A stretch of 64,000 nt of DNA from Sphingomonas sp. LR60 (GTDB lineage: Bacteria > Pseudomonadota > Alphaproteobacteria > Sphingomonadales > Sphingomonadaceae): the NCBI RefSeq assembly GCF_036855935.1, contig NZ_JASPFK010000001.1, positions 338,501 to 402,500 of the forward strand, written 5' to 3'. The position numbers and the translations under genes were made by a program. Shown one piece after another: positions 36,562 through 45,500 of this stretch (position 1 is its first letter; each line of letters opens with the position of its first letter). The notes under the pieces were generated by a model. It was not told the origin of the DNA, did no database searches, and was given only the letters and a program-made list of their open reading frames with translations.

Positions 36562-36858
36562 TTAACGTGCATCTAACACAGCGCCGAGATCGCGTGCACC
36601 ATGGGCGAAGGCGAGTACCTGGATATCGTTCGCGCGAACTTCGTAGAAGATTGCATAATCGTTGTGATTCAAGCGCCGGATTTCGCGAGCGGAATGATGT
36701 GGCCATCGTGGGTAGATGCGCGGATAGATCGCGAGGGCTGCACAGGCATCAAGCAATTCATCGATGTAGCCGACTGCGCGGCCCGGATCGTCGCGTGCGA
36801 TCCACTCGCCGATTGCACCAAGATCGTCCCACGCTCCGGCAGCAATCGCGACCTTCAT
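36562..36858 (-). CDS. ParE/RelE-superfamily toxin
   Basis: A 98-residue protein of the ParE-like toxin fold: MKVAIAAGAWDDLGAIGEWIARDDPGRA at the N-terminus, then AIYPRIYPRWPHHSAREIRRLNHNDYAIFYEV and the terminal strand IQVLAFAHGARDL. ParE members act on DNA gyrase; RelE members cleave mRNA. The helix-rich N-terminus and the antitoxin type favour ParE, but this is inferred. The start overlaps the antitoxin stop by four bases, the normal antitoxin-first arrangement. Confidence 0.85.
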   Translation of the reverse strand: MKVAIAAGAWDDLGAIGEWIARDDPGRAVGYIDELLDACAALAIYPRIYPRWPHHSAREIRRLNHNDYAIFYEVRANDIQVLAFAHGARDLGAVLDAR

Positions 36859-37103
36859 GCCTGCGGCTTGAAGCGCCGGTGGAAGTCTGCGCGAACCTCG
36901 TCGATGGTAAAAACCCGTCCGGCATCGACGTCGGCGAGACCGCGGTCGACCTGCGCCTGAACCATCGCCAGCCACGATTCGCGTTCGTGGACAAGCCGCA
37001 CCCCTTCCCGCAGCACCTCGCTACGCGAACCATAGCGGCCCTTCTGCACTAGTTCGTCGACATAGCTTTCCAGCCGGTCGCCCAGTTTCACGCTGCTCGC
37101 CAT
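36855..37103 (-). CDS. ParD-like ribbon-helix-helix antitoxin
   Basis: An 82-residue type II antitoxin. The N-terminal RHH DNA-binding part (SVKLGDRLESYVDELVQKGRYGSRSEVLREGVRLVHERE) matches ParD/CopG-type antitoxins, and the C-terminal acidic/basic tail (VFTIDEVRADFHRRF) wraps the toxin in this family. A strong ggaggtgg site precedes the ATG. The pair is probably autoregulated by binding the AT-rich region upstream (37105-37140), which is shared with the divergent pdxH promoter. Confidence 0.87.
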   Translation of the reverse strand: MASSVKLGDRLESYVDELVQKGRYGSRSEVLREGVRLVHERESWLAMVQAQVDRGLADVDAGRVFTIDEVRADFHRRFKPQA

Positions 37104-37111
37104 GATCCACC

Positions 37112-37136
37112 TCCACGGTGATAATAATCAATACCG
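37112..37136. promoter_or_regulatory. AT-rich imperfect dyad upstream of the toxin-antitoxin genes
   Basis: ggtgataataatcaatacc is a locally AT-rich stretch with partial dyad symmetry (gat...atc, ggt...acc). It lies between the antitoxin RBS and the divergent pdxH gene, where an RHH-type autoregulator would bind and where the -10 box should be. The assignment is by position and composition only. Confidence 0.3.
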
Positions 37137-37187
37137 CTATGAACGACAATGATGACCTTTCCAGCCGATCGCGGTAAGAGCGCCGCC

Positions 37188-37769
37188 ATGGCCGACGATC
37201 CCTTTTCCTTGTTCGACCGCTGGTACGCCGAGGCGCGCGAGAGTGAGCCGAACGACCCGAATGCGATGGCGCTGGCGACCGCGGATGCGCGCGGCCGGCC
37301 GTCGGTGCGGATGGTGCTGTTGAAGGGGCACGGCCCGGACGGCTTCGTCTTCTATACCAACCGCGGCAGCCGCAAGGCCGGCGACCTAGCGGTCAATGCG
37401 CAGGCGGCGTTGCTCTTCCACTGGAAATCGCTGCGCCGGCAGATCCGGATCGAGGGCGCGGTGACCCACACCACCGATCAGGAAAGCGACGCCTATTTCG
37501 CGACTCGCGGGCGCGACTCGCAACTCGGCGCGTGGGCGTCCGAACAATCGCGCCCGCTCGACGATCGCGCGACCTTCGAGGCGCGTTTCGCCGAGATGAC
37601 AGCGCGCTTCGACGGACAGCACGTGCCGCGTCCACCCAATTGGGGCGGTTACCGCGTCACGCCCGACCACCTCGAATTCTGGCATGACCGTGCGCACCGG
37701 CTGCACGAACGGCGCGTGTTCGCGCCCGATGCGCAGGGTGGCTGGCGCGAAGGATTGCTGTTCCCATGA
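37188..37769 (+). CDS. pdxH: Pyridoxamine 5'-phosphate oxidase
   Basis: This FMN enzyme converts pyridoxine/pyridoxamine phosphate to pyridoxal phosphate. The 193-residue product carries the FMN-binding N-terminal block (PNAMALATADARGRPSVRMVLLKG, FYTNRGSRKAGDL), the SQLGAWASEQSRPL segment, and the C-terminal dimerisation domain PPNWGGYRVTPDHLEFWHDRAHRLHERRVF. The ending GWREGLLFP replaces the usual W..RLAP. The start MADDPFSLF is 13 codons into the open frame and was chosen by homology. The ATG of fieF overlaps the stop. Confidence 0.95.
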   Translation: MADDPFSLFDRWYAEARESEPNDPNAMALATADARGRPSVRMVLLKGHGPDGFVFYTNRGSRKAGDLAVNAQAALLFHWKSLRRQIRIEGAVTHTTDQESDAYFATRGRDSQLGAWASEQSRPLDDRATFEARFAEMTARFDGQHVPRPPNWGGYRVTPDHLEFWHDRAHRLHERRVFAPDAQGGWREGLLFP

Positions 37770-38713
37770 CGCGCGACGAACGCCGCCGGATCATCCCGCT
37801 CGCGATGCGCGCCGCGCTGGCGAGCGTGGCGATGGCCTGCACCTTGTTGATCGTGAAGGGCTATGCCGCCTGGCATACCGGATCGATCGCGATGCTGGGC
37901 AGCCTTGCGGACACCGGGCTCGACCTGCTCGCCAGCCTCGTCACGCTCTATGGCGTGAAGCTCGCCGCCGAGCCTGCCGACCACGACCATCGCTTCGGCC
38001 ATGGCAAGGCGGAGGCGCTGGCGGCGCTGTTTCAGGTCGTGCTCATCACCGCTTCGGCGATCGGGATCGCGGTACAGGCGATCCGGCGCTTTTCCGATCC
38101 GGTCGCCAATGAAGACGCCGGGCTGGGGATCGGCGTGTCGATCGCGGCGATGGTCGCGACCTTCGCATTGCTCGCTTATCAGCGCAGTATCATCCGCCAG
38201 ACCGGCTCGATCGCGATCATGGCCGACAATGTCCATTATCAATCGGACATGCTGCTCAACGTCGCGGTGATCGCGGCGTTGGTGCTCGATCAATATGTCG
38301 GCATCTCGGGGGCCGATCCGGTGTTCGGCATCGCGATCGCCGCATGGCTGGCATGGGGCGCGTTCCAGGCGTCGAGCCAGGCGATCGACATGCTGATGGA
38401 CAAGGAATGGTCGGAAGGGCAGCGTGCCGCCTTCATGGAGGTCGCCGCTCGCCAGCCGGGCATCCGCGGCATTCACGACTTCCGTACCCGCCGCGCCGGG
38501 AGCCACGACTTCGCGCAATTCCACATGGAGGTCGACGCCAATCTGTCGGTTCGCGCGGCGCATGACATCGTCGAGCGCGTCGAACGCGCGCTCCGCGACA
38601 CCTTCCCGCGGGTCGAAACGCTGATCCATCTCGATCCGGAAGGGCATGTTGATACCGACAATCCGTTGGTGGAGGCGGACGTCACGCCGCACTGGTTCTC
38701 GAAGCGCCTGTAG
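37766..38713 (+). CDS. fieF: Cation diffusion facilitator, FieF-like
   Basis: This is an inner-membrane divalent metal/proton antiporter (iron, zinc or similar efflux). It has six membrane helices in 315 residues and FieF-type metal sites: DTGLDLLASL in helix 2, the DHDHRFGHGKAEALAALFQ loop, and NVHYQSDMLLNVAVIAAL in helix 5. A cytoplasmic C-terminal domain follows (GIRGIHDFRTRRAGSHDFAQFHMEVD, RVETLIHLDPEGH), with its histidine-rich dimer interface. It overlaps pdxH by four bases and is followed 14 bases later by the phzF-like gene, so the three form one operon. Metal preference cannot be read. Confidence 0.92.
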   Translation: MTRDERRRIIPLAMRAALASVAMACTLLIVKGYAAWHTGSIAMLGSLADTGLDLLASLVTLYGVKLAAEPADHDHRFGHGKAEALAALFQVVLITASAIGIAVQAIRRFSDPVANEDAGLGIGVSIAAMVATFALLAYQRSIIRQTGSIAIMADNVHYQSDMLLNVAVIAALVLDQYVGISGADPVFGIAIAAWLAWGAFQASSQAIDMLMDKEWSEGQRAAFMEVAARQPGIRGIHDFRTRRAGSHDFAQFHMEVDANLSVRAAHDIVERVERALRDTFPRVETLIHLDPEGHVDTDNPLVEADVTPHWFSKRL

Positions 38714-38727
38714 GAGGCCCGCCAACG

Positions 38728-39520
38728 ATGCGCATCCCGTTCACGCAGGTCGATGCCTTTGCCGACCAGGCGTTCGGCGGCAACCCGGCGGCGGTGATGC
38801 CGCTGCCGACCTGGCTCGACGATGAGACGCTGCTGCGGATCGCGCAGGAGAACAACCTGTCGGAGACGGCTTTTCTGGTGCCGGACGACGGTGAGACCGC
38901 GGAGTACGAGTTGCGGTGGTTCACACCCGCCGCCGAAATCGCGCTCTGTGGCCACGCGACGCTCGCCGCCGGCCATGTCGTGCTGGCGTCGGACACCGAT
39001 CGGCCATCGGTGCGGTTCCGTACCCGGCAGTCGGGCGTGTTGCAGGTCACCCGCGACGGCGCGGGATATGCGTTGTCGCTGCCGGCGTTGCGCCCCGCAT
39101 CGAAGGAACTGCCCGCGATCGTCGCGGCGTTGCGGGTCGAAGCGGTGGAGACCTTGTGGCATGACGGCGGCTATGCGGTCGCGGTCCTCGCGGACGAAGC
39201 AGCAGTGCGCGCCTGTGCCCCCGATCAGGTTGCGCTCGCCACGCACGGGCGTTTGCTGGTGATCGTCACCGCCCCCGGCGACACGAGTGATATCGTTAGC
39301 CGCGCGTTCACCCCGGCGTTCGGCATTCCCGAAGACCCCGTAACCGGCGGTGCTCACGCCGTCGTCGTGCCATATTGGGCGGAGCGGCTGGGGCGCGACC
39401 GTTTCTCTGCCTATCAGGCAAGCGCGCGGGGGGCGGCTCGGCTGCCGCCTCGACGGTGATCGCGTGGTGCTCAGCGGCACCTGCATCACGATCATCGAAG
39501 GCACCTTCCTGCTGCCGTGA
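38728..39520 (+). pseudogene. PhzF-family isomerase, frameshifted near the 3' end
   Basis: A phenazine-biosynthesis-like/diaminopimelate-epimerase fold protein. The catalytic Glu is in NNLSETAFLVPDDGE, with the hallmark RWFTPAAEIALCGHATLAA and the C-terminal GIPEDPVTGGAHAVVVPYW (Asp/Gly substrate loop). After FSAYQASARG the frame runs into AARLPPRR and stops at 39459. The expected end (GRLGCRLDGDRVVLSG, then the terminal IIEGTFLLP) continues in another frame to TGA at 39518. Loss of one G from the run at 39428-39433 explains this. Immediately downstream begins a duplicated radC 3' end, so this gene borders an island. Substrate unknown. Confidence 0.87.
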
Positions 39521-39524
39521 TGGT

Positions 39525-39679
39525 CAGATCAACCCCTTGGCGCGCAGGCTGACCGTTGAGACCGACGATCAGATGATCGTGGACCGCGATATCGAGCGGC
39601 TTGCCCGCCGCGATGATCGCGCGGGTGATGTCGATATCGGCGCGGCTGGGTGACGGATCGCCTGGCGGATGGTTGGCTC
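39525..39679 (-). pseudogene. Duplicated, degenerate 3' end of radC (left direct repeat)
   Basis: About 150 bases correspond to the last about 50 codons of radC, including the same ending (aaggggttgat then a stop). It has scattered substitutions and a 5-base deletion (gctgaccgttgag against gctgacctgtccattgag), so it cannot encode the RadC tail. Homology stops abruptly inside the JAMM motif region (ggatggttg then ggctcc against tggacgagg). The complete radC copy lies 2.2 kb away in the same orientation; the segment between them behaves as an insertion flanked by direct repeats. Confidence 0.85.
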
Positions 39680-40277
39680 CTAAAGCCCGACGCTTGCGCC
39701 GCCTTTCGCTGACGCACCCAACGATGCAACCGAGCCGCCGAACGCGATGACCGGTGTGGCCTGCTCGCCGCTGGAGCCGACGTGCGCCATCAGAAAGTTG
39801 TTGCTGACGCTGGGGCTTGAGCCGATCGCACAAGCGTAGGGCCGTCGCCGTTGATGATCCTCGCTTCGGTCCTGAGCGTGACTCCCCAACGCCATCCATC
39901 ATCGCAGTCATGTCGGGGTGAATGAGCATGGTCTTGCCCGCTGCATAGGCGCAATCGTCGCGGTGCTGCCGGACGCTCAAGACAAACGTGTGGAGGATCA
40001 TGCAACGCATAGTCCCGCGACTACGGAAGGGCGCTGTAAGGACTTCCTGGCGCGATCCTGAAGCTATTCGGAGGCGATCCTGCGCGCAGCCAGCACGTCA
40101 AGGTCGATCCGCAAGCCCAGCGTTCGCCTTTACCTCGCGGAGGAGTACCTCGCCCCTATTGGCATGAAGACAGCCGGTTTGTCGCTTTGCCCAAGATACG
40201 AGCCGGCCGTCACAGGGAAGACCTTCCTTGACTGGCTTACTGTTGACGATAATACTGCCTATCTCTGGGGGCAAATT
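39680..40277. other. Gene-poor left part of the radC-flanked island
   Basis: No convincing gene is seen here. On the minus strand near 40062-40115 there is a fragment ending [16 protein letters not shown] that resembles a second fragment at 41270-41323 (LDVLAACKINLE-stop), apparently two copies of the C-terminus of the same lost gene. The rest has only short frames without recognisable domains. Composition becomes less GC-rich toward 40240. Confidence 0.5.
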
Positions 40278-41165
40278 ATGTTAACTGAATTCTATAAAGC
40301 ATTGGTTTTTATGACTTCTTTGCTGATAGGATCTCTAATTGCTATCAGTCCTGCCAACGCGGGCGCGACGAGGTACTACGGATTCAACACGTCGGTGCCG
40401 GACGATAGCGGGAGGGTGTTCAGTGGTTCATTCGCTGTAAGTAGTGCCGCAAACGTCTACACCTTAAAGGCGTTTAATGGCTCATACGATAACCATCAAT
40501 ATGACTTAAGCAACACCGTGCTCGAGAGGGCTGGAAACGGTATCATCATTGGCGGCTACAATTATGGGGCAGGTGTTCTTAAGCGTGGAACTGATGATTT
40601 CTCGCTCGGCTATTTTAATTTTGGCGATACACAATCAAGTTATACCCTATCTAGAAGTTTGATGAATGGCTTCAAGTCCGGAACTTTGAGCCTTATTGAG
40701 TTAGAGAATATCACGAAGTATAATTTCAACACTATTGTGAGCGGGGATAAAAACAAGATTTTCTCGGGCTCTTTTTCGGTTCGCGAATTTGGCGGCGCGT
40801 ATTCGCTTACGTCATTCGATGGATCATACGATGGATTTAGTTACGGCCTATCCAACGTTGTTCTGGAAGCGGCAGGTGATGGAATAATCATAGGAGGGTC
40901 AAATTCGGGAGCCAATGCTGTTAAGAGAGGCATCAACGATTTTTCACTTGGATATTTCTCTTTAGACGCGGATGTTGCAAAATACACATTGACAAGAAAT
41001 GGGTATAATAGCTTCTTTTTCGGAAACGTCGAGTTGAGCAAGGTTGGCGTGGTGCCCGAACCAGCCTCTTGGATGATGATGCTTGCAGGCTTTGGCCTTA
41101 TCGGTGCGGCCGTTCGCCGGCGCCGCATCACGTCGCAGAGCATCCGGCGCTTCCGCGGCGCCTGA
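40278..41165 (+). CDS. Exported PEP-CTERM protein with two tandem repeat domains
   Basis: A 295-residue secreted protein. The signal peptide is FMTSLLIGSLIAISPANA. Two consecutive homologous domains of about 110 residues follow: the first has FSGSFAVSS...GSYDNHQYDLSNTVLE..GNGIIIGG, the second FSGSFSVRE...GSYDGFSYGLSNVVLE..GDGIIIGG, each ending in DFSLGYF. The C-terminus is the sorting signal VPEPASW, a hydrophobic helix (MMMLAGFGLIGAAV) and RRRR, as in sphingomonad PEPxxW-CTERM proteins processed by an exosortase/archaeosortase-type enzyme, none of which is encoded here. Start ATG 40278 is preferred over the frame opening at 40164 because the signal peptide begins there. Codon and base composition are much more AT-rich than all neighbours, a sign of transfer. 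Confidence 0.85.
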   Translation: MLTEFYKALVFMTSLLIGSLIAISPANAGATRYYGFNTSVPDDSGRVFSGSFAVSSAANVYTLKAFNGSYDNHQYDLSNTVLERAGNGIIIGGYNYGAGVLKRGTDDFSLGYFNFGDTQSSYTLSRSLMNGFKSGTLSLIELENITKYNFNTIVSGDKNKIFSGSFSVREFGGAYSLTSFDGSYDGFSYGLSNVVLEAAGDGIIIGGSNSGANAVKRGINDFSLGYFSLDADVAKYTLTRNGYNSFFFGNVELSKVGVVPEPASWMMMLAGFGLIGAAVRRRRITSQSIRRFRGA

Positions 41166-41726
41166 CCAACATTGGAAATTAGATCAAGGCAGCGTTCCGG
41201 TGGCGTGGACAACGTCTCGCGCTACCGTGAGGCGCTGACAAGACGCATTGTCGTCTCCGCTTTGTCGGCCGCTATTCGAGATTGATCTTGCAAGCGGCCA
41301 GCACGTCGAGGCCGCGCCGCGCAGCAATCCGATTTTCGCCGCCGAGCATCATCCGCTCATCGCCGGCGGCAGCAAGAGCACCGCCAAGACAAGGCGCGGC
41401 GACGTCGCACTGGCCGCGCTGGATGCCGGGGCCAAGCGGTGCTCTCCGGCAATGTCCACGCCCGTTCGACATGCCCTATGAGCGCAACGGATGGCGGCTG
41501 TGGTTGATCGGCGCCGGCACACTGTCGAAGCGAACCCCCAACTTCCCCAACTGCATTCAACGAGATCCGGGTGACGGGGGTCCGCTTCGCAACGCTGAGG
41601 CGGACGATTAACCACCAGCCGGCGCACCTGATCAGCTCGGGAGCCGGGGGCGGGACAGTAGGGGCGACCTCACCGCCATCGGTCCTGCTTTCCGCTGGCC
41701 CTAGGCGTTTCGAAGAGCAACCGCCC
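41166..41726. other. Gene-poor right part of the radC-flanked island
   Basis: No gene could be supported. It holds the second copy of the LDVLAA..I..E-stop fragment (minus strand, 41270-41323). Its upstream part (to about 41470) is open but unrecognisable, followed by about 250 bases without features up to the radC stop. Confidence 0.45.
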
Positions 41727-41881
41727 CTATATCAACCCCTTGGCGCGCAGGCTGACCTGTCCATTGAGCCCGACGATCAGATGATCGTGGACCGCGATGT
41801 CGAGTGGTTTGCCCGCCGCGATGATCGCGCGGGTGATGTCGATATCGGCGCGGCTGGGTGACGGATCGCCCGACGGATGGT
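41727..41881. repeat. Right direct repeat: 3' end of intact radC
   Basis: This matches 39525-39679 in the same orientation over about 150 bases, from the stop codon to just inside the HNHPSGD region. Confidence 0.85.
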
Positions 41882-42416
41882 TGTGGACGAGGATCAGCGC
41901 CGCCGATCCGAAATCGAGCGCACTCTTGATGACTTCGCGCACGTGCACCGCCGCTTGGTCGATCGTGCCGCGGCTCATCTTCTCGTCCCGCATCAGCATA
42001 TTGCGGGTATTCAGGTGTAGCACGTGGAACTCTTCGACCATGTTGTGCGCCATATGCGCATGAAGATAGTCGGAGAGCGCCTGCCAATTGGACAAGACAG
42101 GCGCCGCCTGCGCGCGGGCGCGCACCAGCCGAATCGCGGTCGCGTGCGCGATCCGGATCGCCGCGACGCTGGTGTCGCCGGCGCCTTTGACTTGCGCCAG
42201 AACGGCAGGATCGGCGGAGAAGATCGCCGGCAAACTGCCGAATCTCGCCAGAAACCGCTTGGCGAGCGGCTTAGTATCCTGTCGCGGGATCGCCAGCGCG
42301 AGCAGATATTCGAGCAGCTCGTGATCGAGCAGCCCGTCCGGGTCGGCGAGCAATCGCGCGCGCAACCGGGCGCGGTGCCCTTTCGCATCCAGCGCGCGCG
42401 TCTCGTCGTGGGCCAT
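41727..42416 (-). CDS. radC: RadC family JAB-domain protein
   Basis: The 229-residue product starts with the UPF0758/RadC helix-hairpin-helix region (LLDHELLEYLLALAIPRQDTKPLAKRFLARFGSL) and ends with a JAB1/MPN-type metalloprotease-like domain. The metal ligands are Glu in VEEFHVLHLN and the JAMM motif [16 protein letters not shown]. Despite its name, its role in DNA repair is unproven; family members are often found with mobile elements. The start MAHDETRAL was chosen since the long upstream open frame is antisense Arg/Pro-rich sequence. Its 3' end is intact although a 2.2-kb insertion with a second copy of that end lies directly downstream. Confidence 0.92.
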   Translation of the reverse strand: MAHDETRALDAKGHRARLRARLLADPDGLLDHELLEYLLALAIPRQDTKPLAKRFLARFGSLPAIFSADPAVLAQVKGAGDTSVAAIRIAHATAIRLVRARAQAAPVLSNWQALSDYLHAHMAHNMVEEFHVLHLNTRNMLMRDEKMSRGTIDQAAVHVREVIKSALDFGSAALILVHNHPSGDPSPSRADIDITRAIIAAGKPLDIAVHDHLIVGLNGQVSLRAKGLI

Positions 42417-42520
42417 GCGTGTCGGAGTAGGTCGGTCCGCCGCGCCGCGCAATTGCGTGGCCCGCGCACGCTGCCCTATGGTGGCGAAACCATGAGCGAG
42501 GCAGGCCAGCAACCGACAGG

Positions 42521-45500
42521 GTGCGCGTGAGCGACGCAGGCCGGCGCATTGCGATGGCAGTATCGGTCCTGGCGCTCGCGGCCGGGGGTGGATTGTGGCT
42601 GTCGCGCGTCCCGATCGCGACGCGCGTGATCGACAAGGAACTGGCCGCGAAGGGCGTCCCGGCGCGCTATCATATTTCCAATCTGGGGCTGGGGCGGCAG
42701 CGGCTGACCGATGTCGTGATCGGCGATCCGGAGCTACCCGATCTGGTCGCCGATTGGGTCGAGACGCAGACCGACCTGACACTGTCCGGGCCGAAGCTGA
42801 TCGCGGTGCGCGCCGGGCATGTGCGGCTGGCGGCGCGGCTGCGCGACGGCAAATTGTCGCTGGGCGCGCTCGATCGGCTGATGCCCAAGTCGTCGGGCGG
42901 ACCGGTGACATTGCCCGCGCTCGACGTCGACGTGGCCGATGCGCGGATCGCGCTCGACTCGGTATATGGCCCGGTGGTCTTGCGGCTGAGTGGACGCGGC
43001 CGGCTCAACGATGGCTTTCGTGGACGGCTGGCGGCAACCGCACCGCTTCTCTCGATCGGAGGATGCCGGATCGGCGCGCTCCGGACCGACATGGCGCTGC
43101 GCGTGACGGCGACCGCACCGCGTCTTGCCGGACCGGCGCGCGCTGCGGCGGTCGCCTGCGACGGCGTGGCGGCACGGTCACTGGCCGGCGACCTCGACCT
43201 CGGCCTGTCGCCGCATTTCGATCGCTGGTTCGGACGGACGCAAGTGACGGCGGCTGGTCTGCAAACCGCGGCGGCGACACTCCGCAACGTCAATCTGGCG
43301 ACGCGCTTCCGCGGCGATGCCGATCGCACGACCGGGCTGGCGACCGTGATGGTGGACGCCGTGCGGACCGCGACGGCGAGTAGCGGCGCCACCGACTGGC
43401 GCGGCCAATGGCGGCTGGCGAACGGTCGCGCGACGCTGGCGGGCCGGCTCGTCGCGCAGCATGTCGCGCTCGCCGCCGCGGAGCAGCGCCGGATCGCGAC
43501 GCTCGGCGATGGGGCGGTAGGGCTTCCGGTCGCGCCGCTGCTGGCAGGTGCGGCGCGCGATGCGGCGCGCGCGAGCCGCGACATGCAGGTCGCCGCCGAG
43601 CTGGCGGTGACGACAGGTGAGCGCACCTTGCTGACGATCGAGCGCGCGACGCTGACCGCGGCAAGTGGCGCGCGCGCCGCGCTCGACGACGGTGCGATAA
43701 CGATCGGGCACCCGGCCGGAGTGCAGCTCGCCGGGCGGATGACGCTCGGTGGTGGCGGGCTCCCCAGCGCGACGGTGCGCCTCGCGCAGGCGGCGCCCGG
43801 CGCGGCGGTCAGCGGAACGGCGGAGATCGCGCCCTACGCCCGCGACGGGGCGGCACTGACGCTGACCCCGGTTCGCTTTACGACCGGCGGGCAGGCCGCG
43901 ACACGGATCACGACCGATGCGACGCTCAGCGGACCGCTGGCCGGCGGCCGCGTCGAGCGGCTGCGCGTACCGATTGCGGCATTGTGGGACCGGCGCGGGC
44001 GGCTGGCCGTCAATCCTGATTGCACGCCGGTCGCTTTCGACCGGCTGGCGGTTTCCAGCCTGATGCTGGTGGACGGCAGGCTGCGGCTCTGCCCGACCGA
44101 TGCGGCGCTGATCGAGATCGCTGGCGGCCGCGTGCGCGGCGGCGCACGACTGGGCGCGACGCGGCTTGCCGGGACGCTCGGCGGATCGGCCTTCCGGCTC
44201 GATACTGGCGGCGCGACGCTGGCGCTTGCGGACCGTCGCTTCGCGCTCGGCGACATCGCCACGTCGATCGGCACGACCCGCATCGCCGCGACGCAGTTGG
44301 CGGGCCGGATCACCGCCAGCGGTGCGCAGGGCACGTTCGCGGGTGCCGGCGGGCAGATCGGGACGGTGCCGCTGCTGATGAGCGCGGGCGAGGGCAATTG
44401 GCGGTTCGATAGTCGCCGGCTGGCGCTGGACGGTGCGTTGCGCGTCGCCGACACCGCCGCGCCGCCGCGCTTCCAGCCTATGGCGGCGCGGGACATCGCG
44501 TTCGTGCTCGACGGCGGGACGATTCGCGCGACCGGCCAATTGGTCGAGCCGACCACGAGCACGCCGGTCGCGACGCTGGCGATCGATCACCGGCTGTCGA
44601 GCGGCAGCGGCACGGCGACGCTGACGGTGCCGGGGATCACCTTCGCCAAGGGCTTCCAGCCTGAGCTGTTGACGCGACTGACCTTCGGCGTGATCGCCGA
44701 CGTCTCGGGGACGATGCGCGGGCAGGGCGAGATCCGCTGGACGCCGGAGGGCGTCGACAGCACCGGCACCTTCTCGACCGACGCGATGAACCTCGCCGCC
44801 GCATTCGGCCCGGTGACCGGTCTGGCGGGGACGATCCGCTTCACCGATCTGCTCGGGCTGGTGAGCGCACCCGAGCAGGTCGCGACGGTCACGTCGATCA
44901 ATCCCGGGATCGCGGTCACCGACGGGCGGATCGTCTACCGATTGCTTCCCGACCTGAAGGTGAAGGTAGAGACGGCACGCTGGCCGTTCGCAGGCGGCGC
45001 GCTGACGCTCGATCCGACCTTGCTCGATTTCGGCTCGGACGCCGCACGGCGGATGACCTTCCGGGTCGACGGGATGGATGCAGGCAAGTTCCTGCAACAG
45101 TTCGATTTCTCGAACCTCAACGCCACCGGCACCTTCGACGGCGTGCTGCCGATGATCTTCGACGATCAGGGCGGACGGATTGCCGGCGGGCGGCTGACCG
45201 CGCGCGAGGCCGGCGGCTCGATCGCATATCTCGGCGAGCTGACGAAGAAGGATCTCGGCGTCTGGGGCAACCTCGCCTTCCAGTCGCTGCGTTCGCTCAC
45301 CTATCGCAGTCTGGACGTGCAGATGAATGGGCCGCTGGCGGGCGAGATGGTGACCGGGGTGAGCTTCACCGGGATCAAGCAAGGCGAAGGCGCGAAGAGC
45401 AACTTCCTGCTGCGCCGCCTGACGCGCCTGCCGATCCGCTTCAACATCACGATCCGCGCGCCCTTCCGCGGGCTGATCGATTCGGCAGCGAGCTTCTACG

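Noticed and set aside
39680..41726. Prophage or complete integrative element
   Set aside because: No integrase, recombinase, capsid or replication gene is visible between the radC repeats; only the insertion footprint is supported.
42417..42911. 165-codon N-terminal extension of RadC
   Set aside because: Arg/Pro/Ser-rich, antisense to the ydbH-like gene; family homology begins at 42416.
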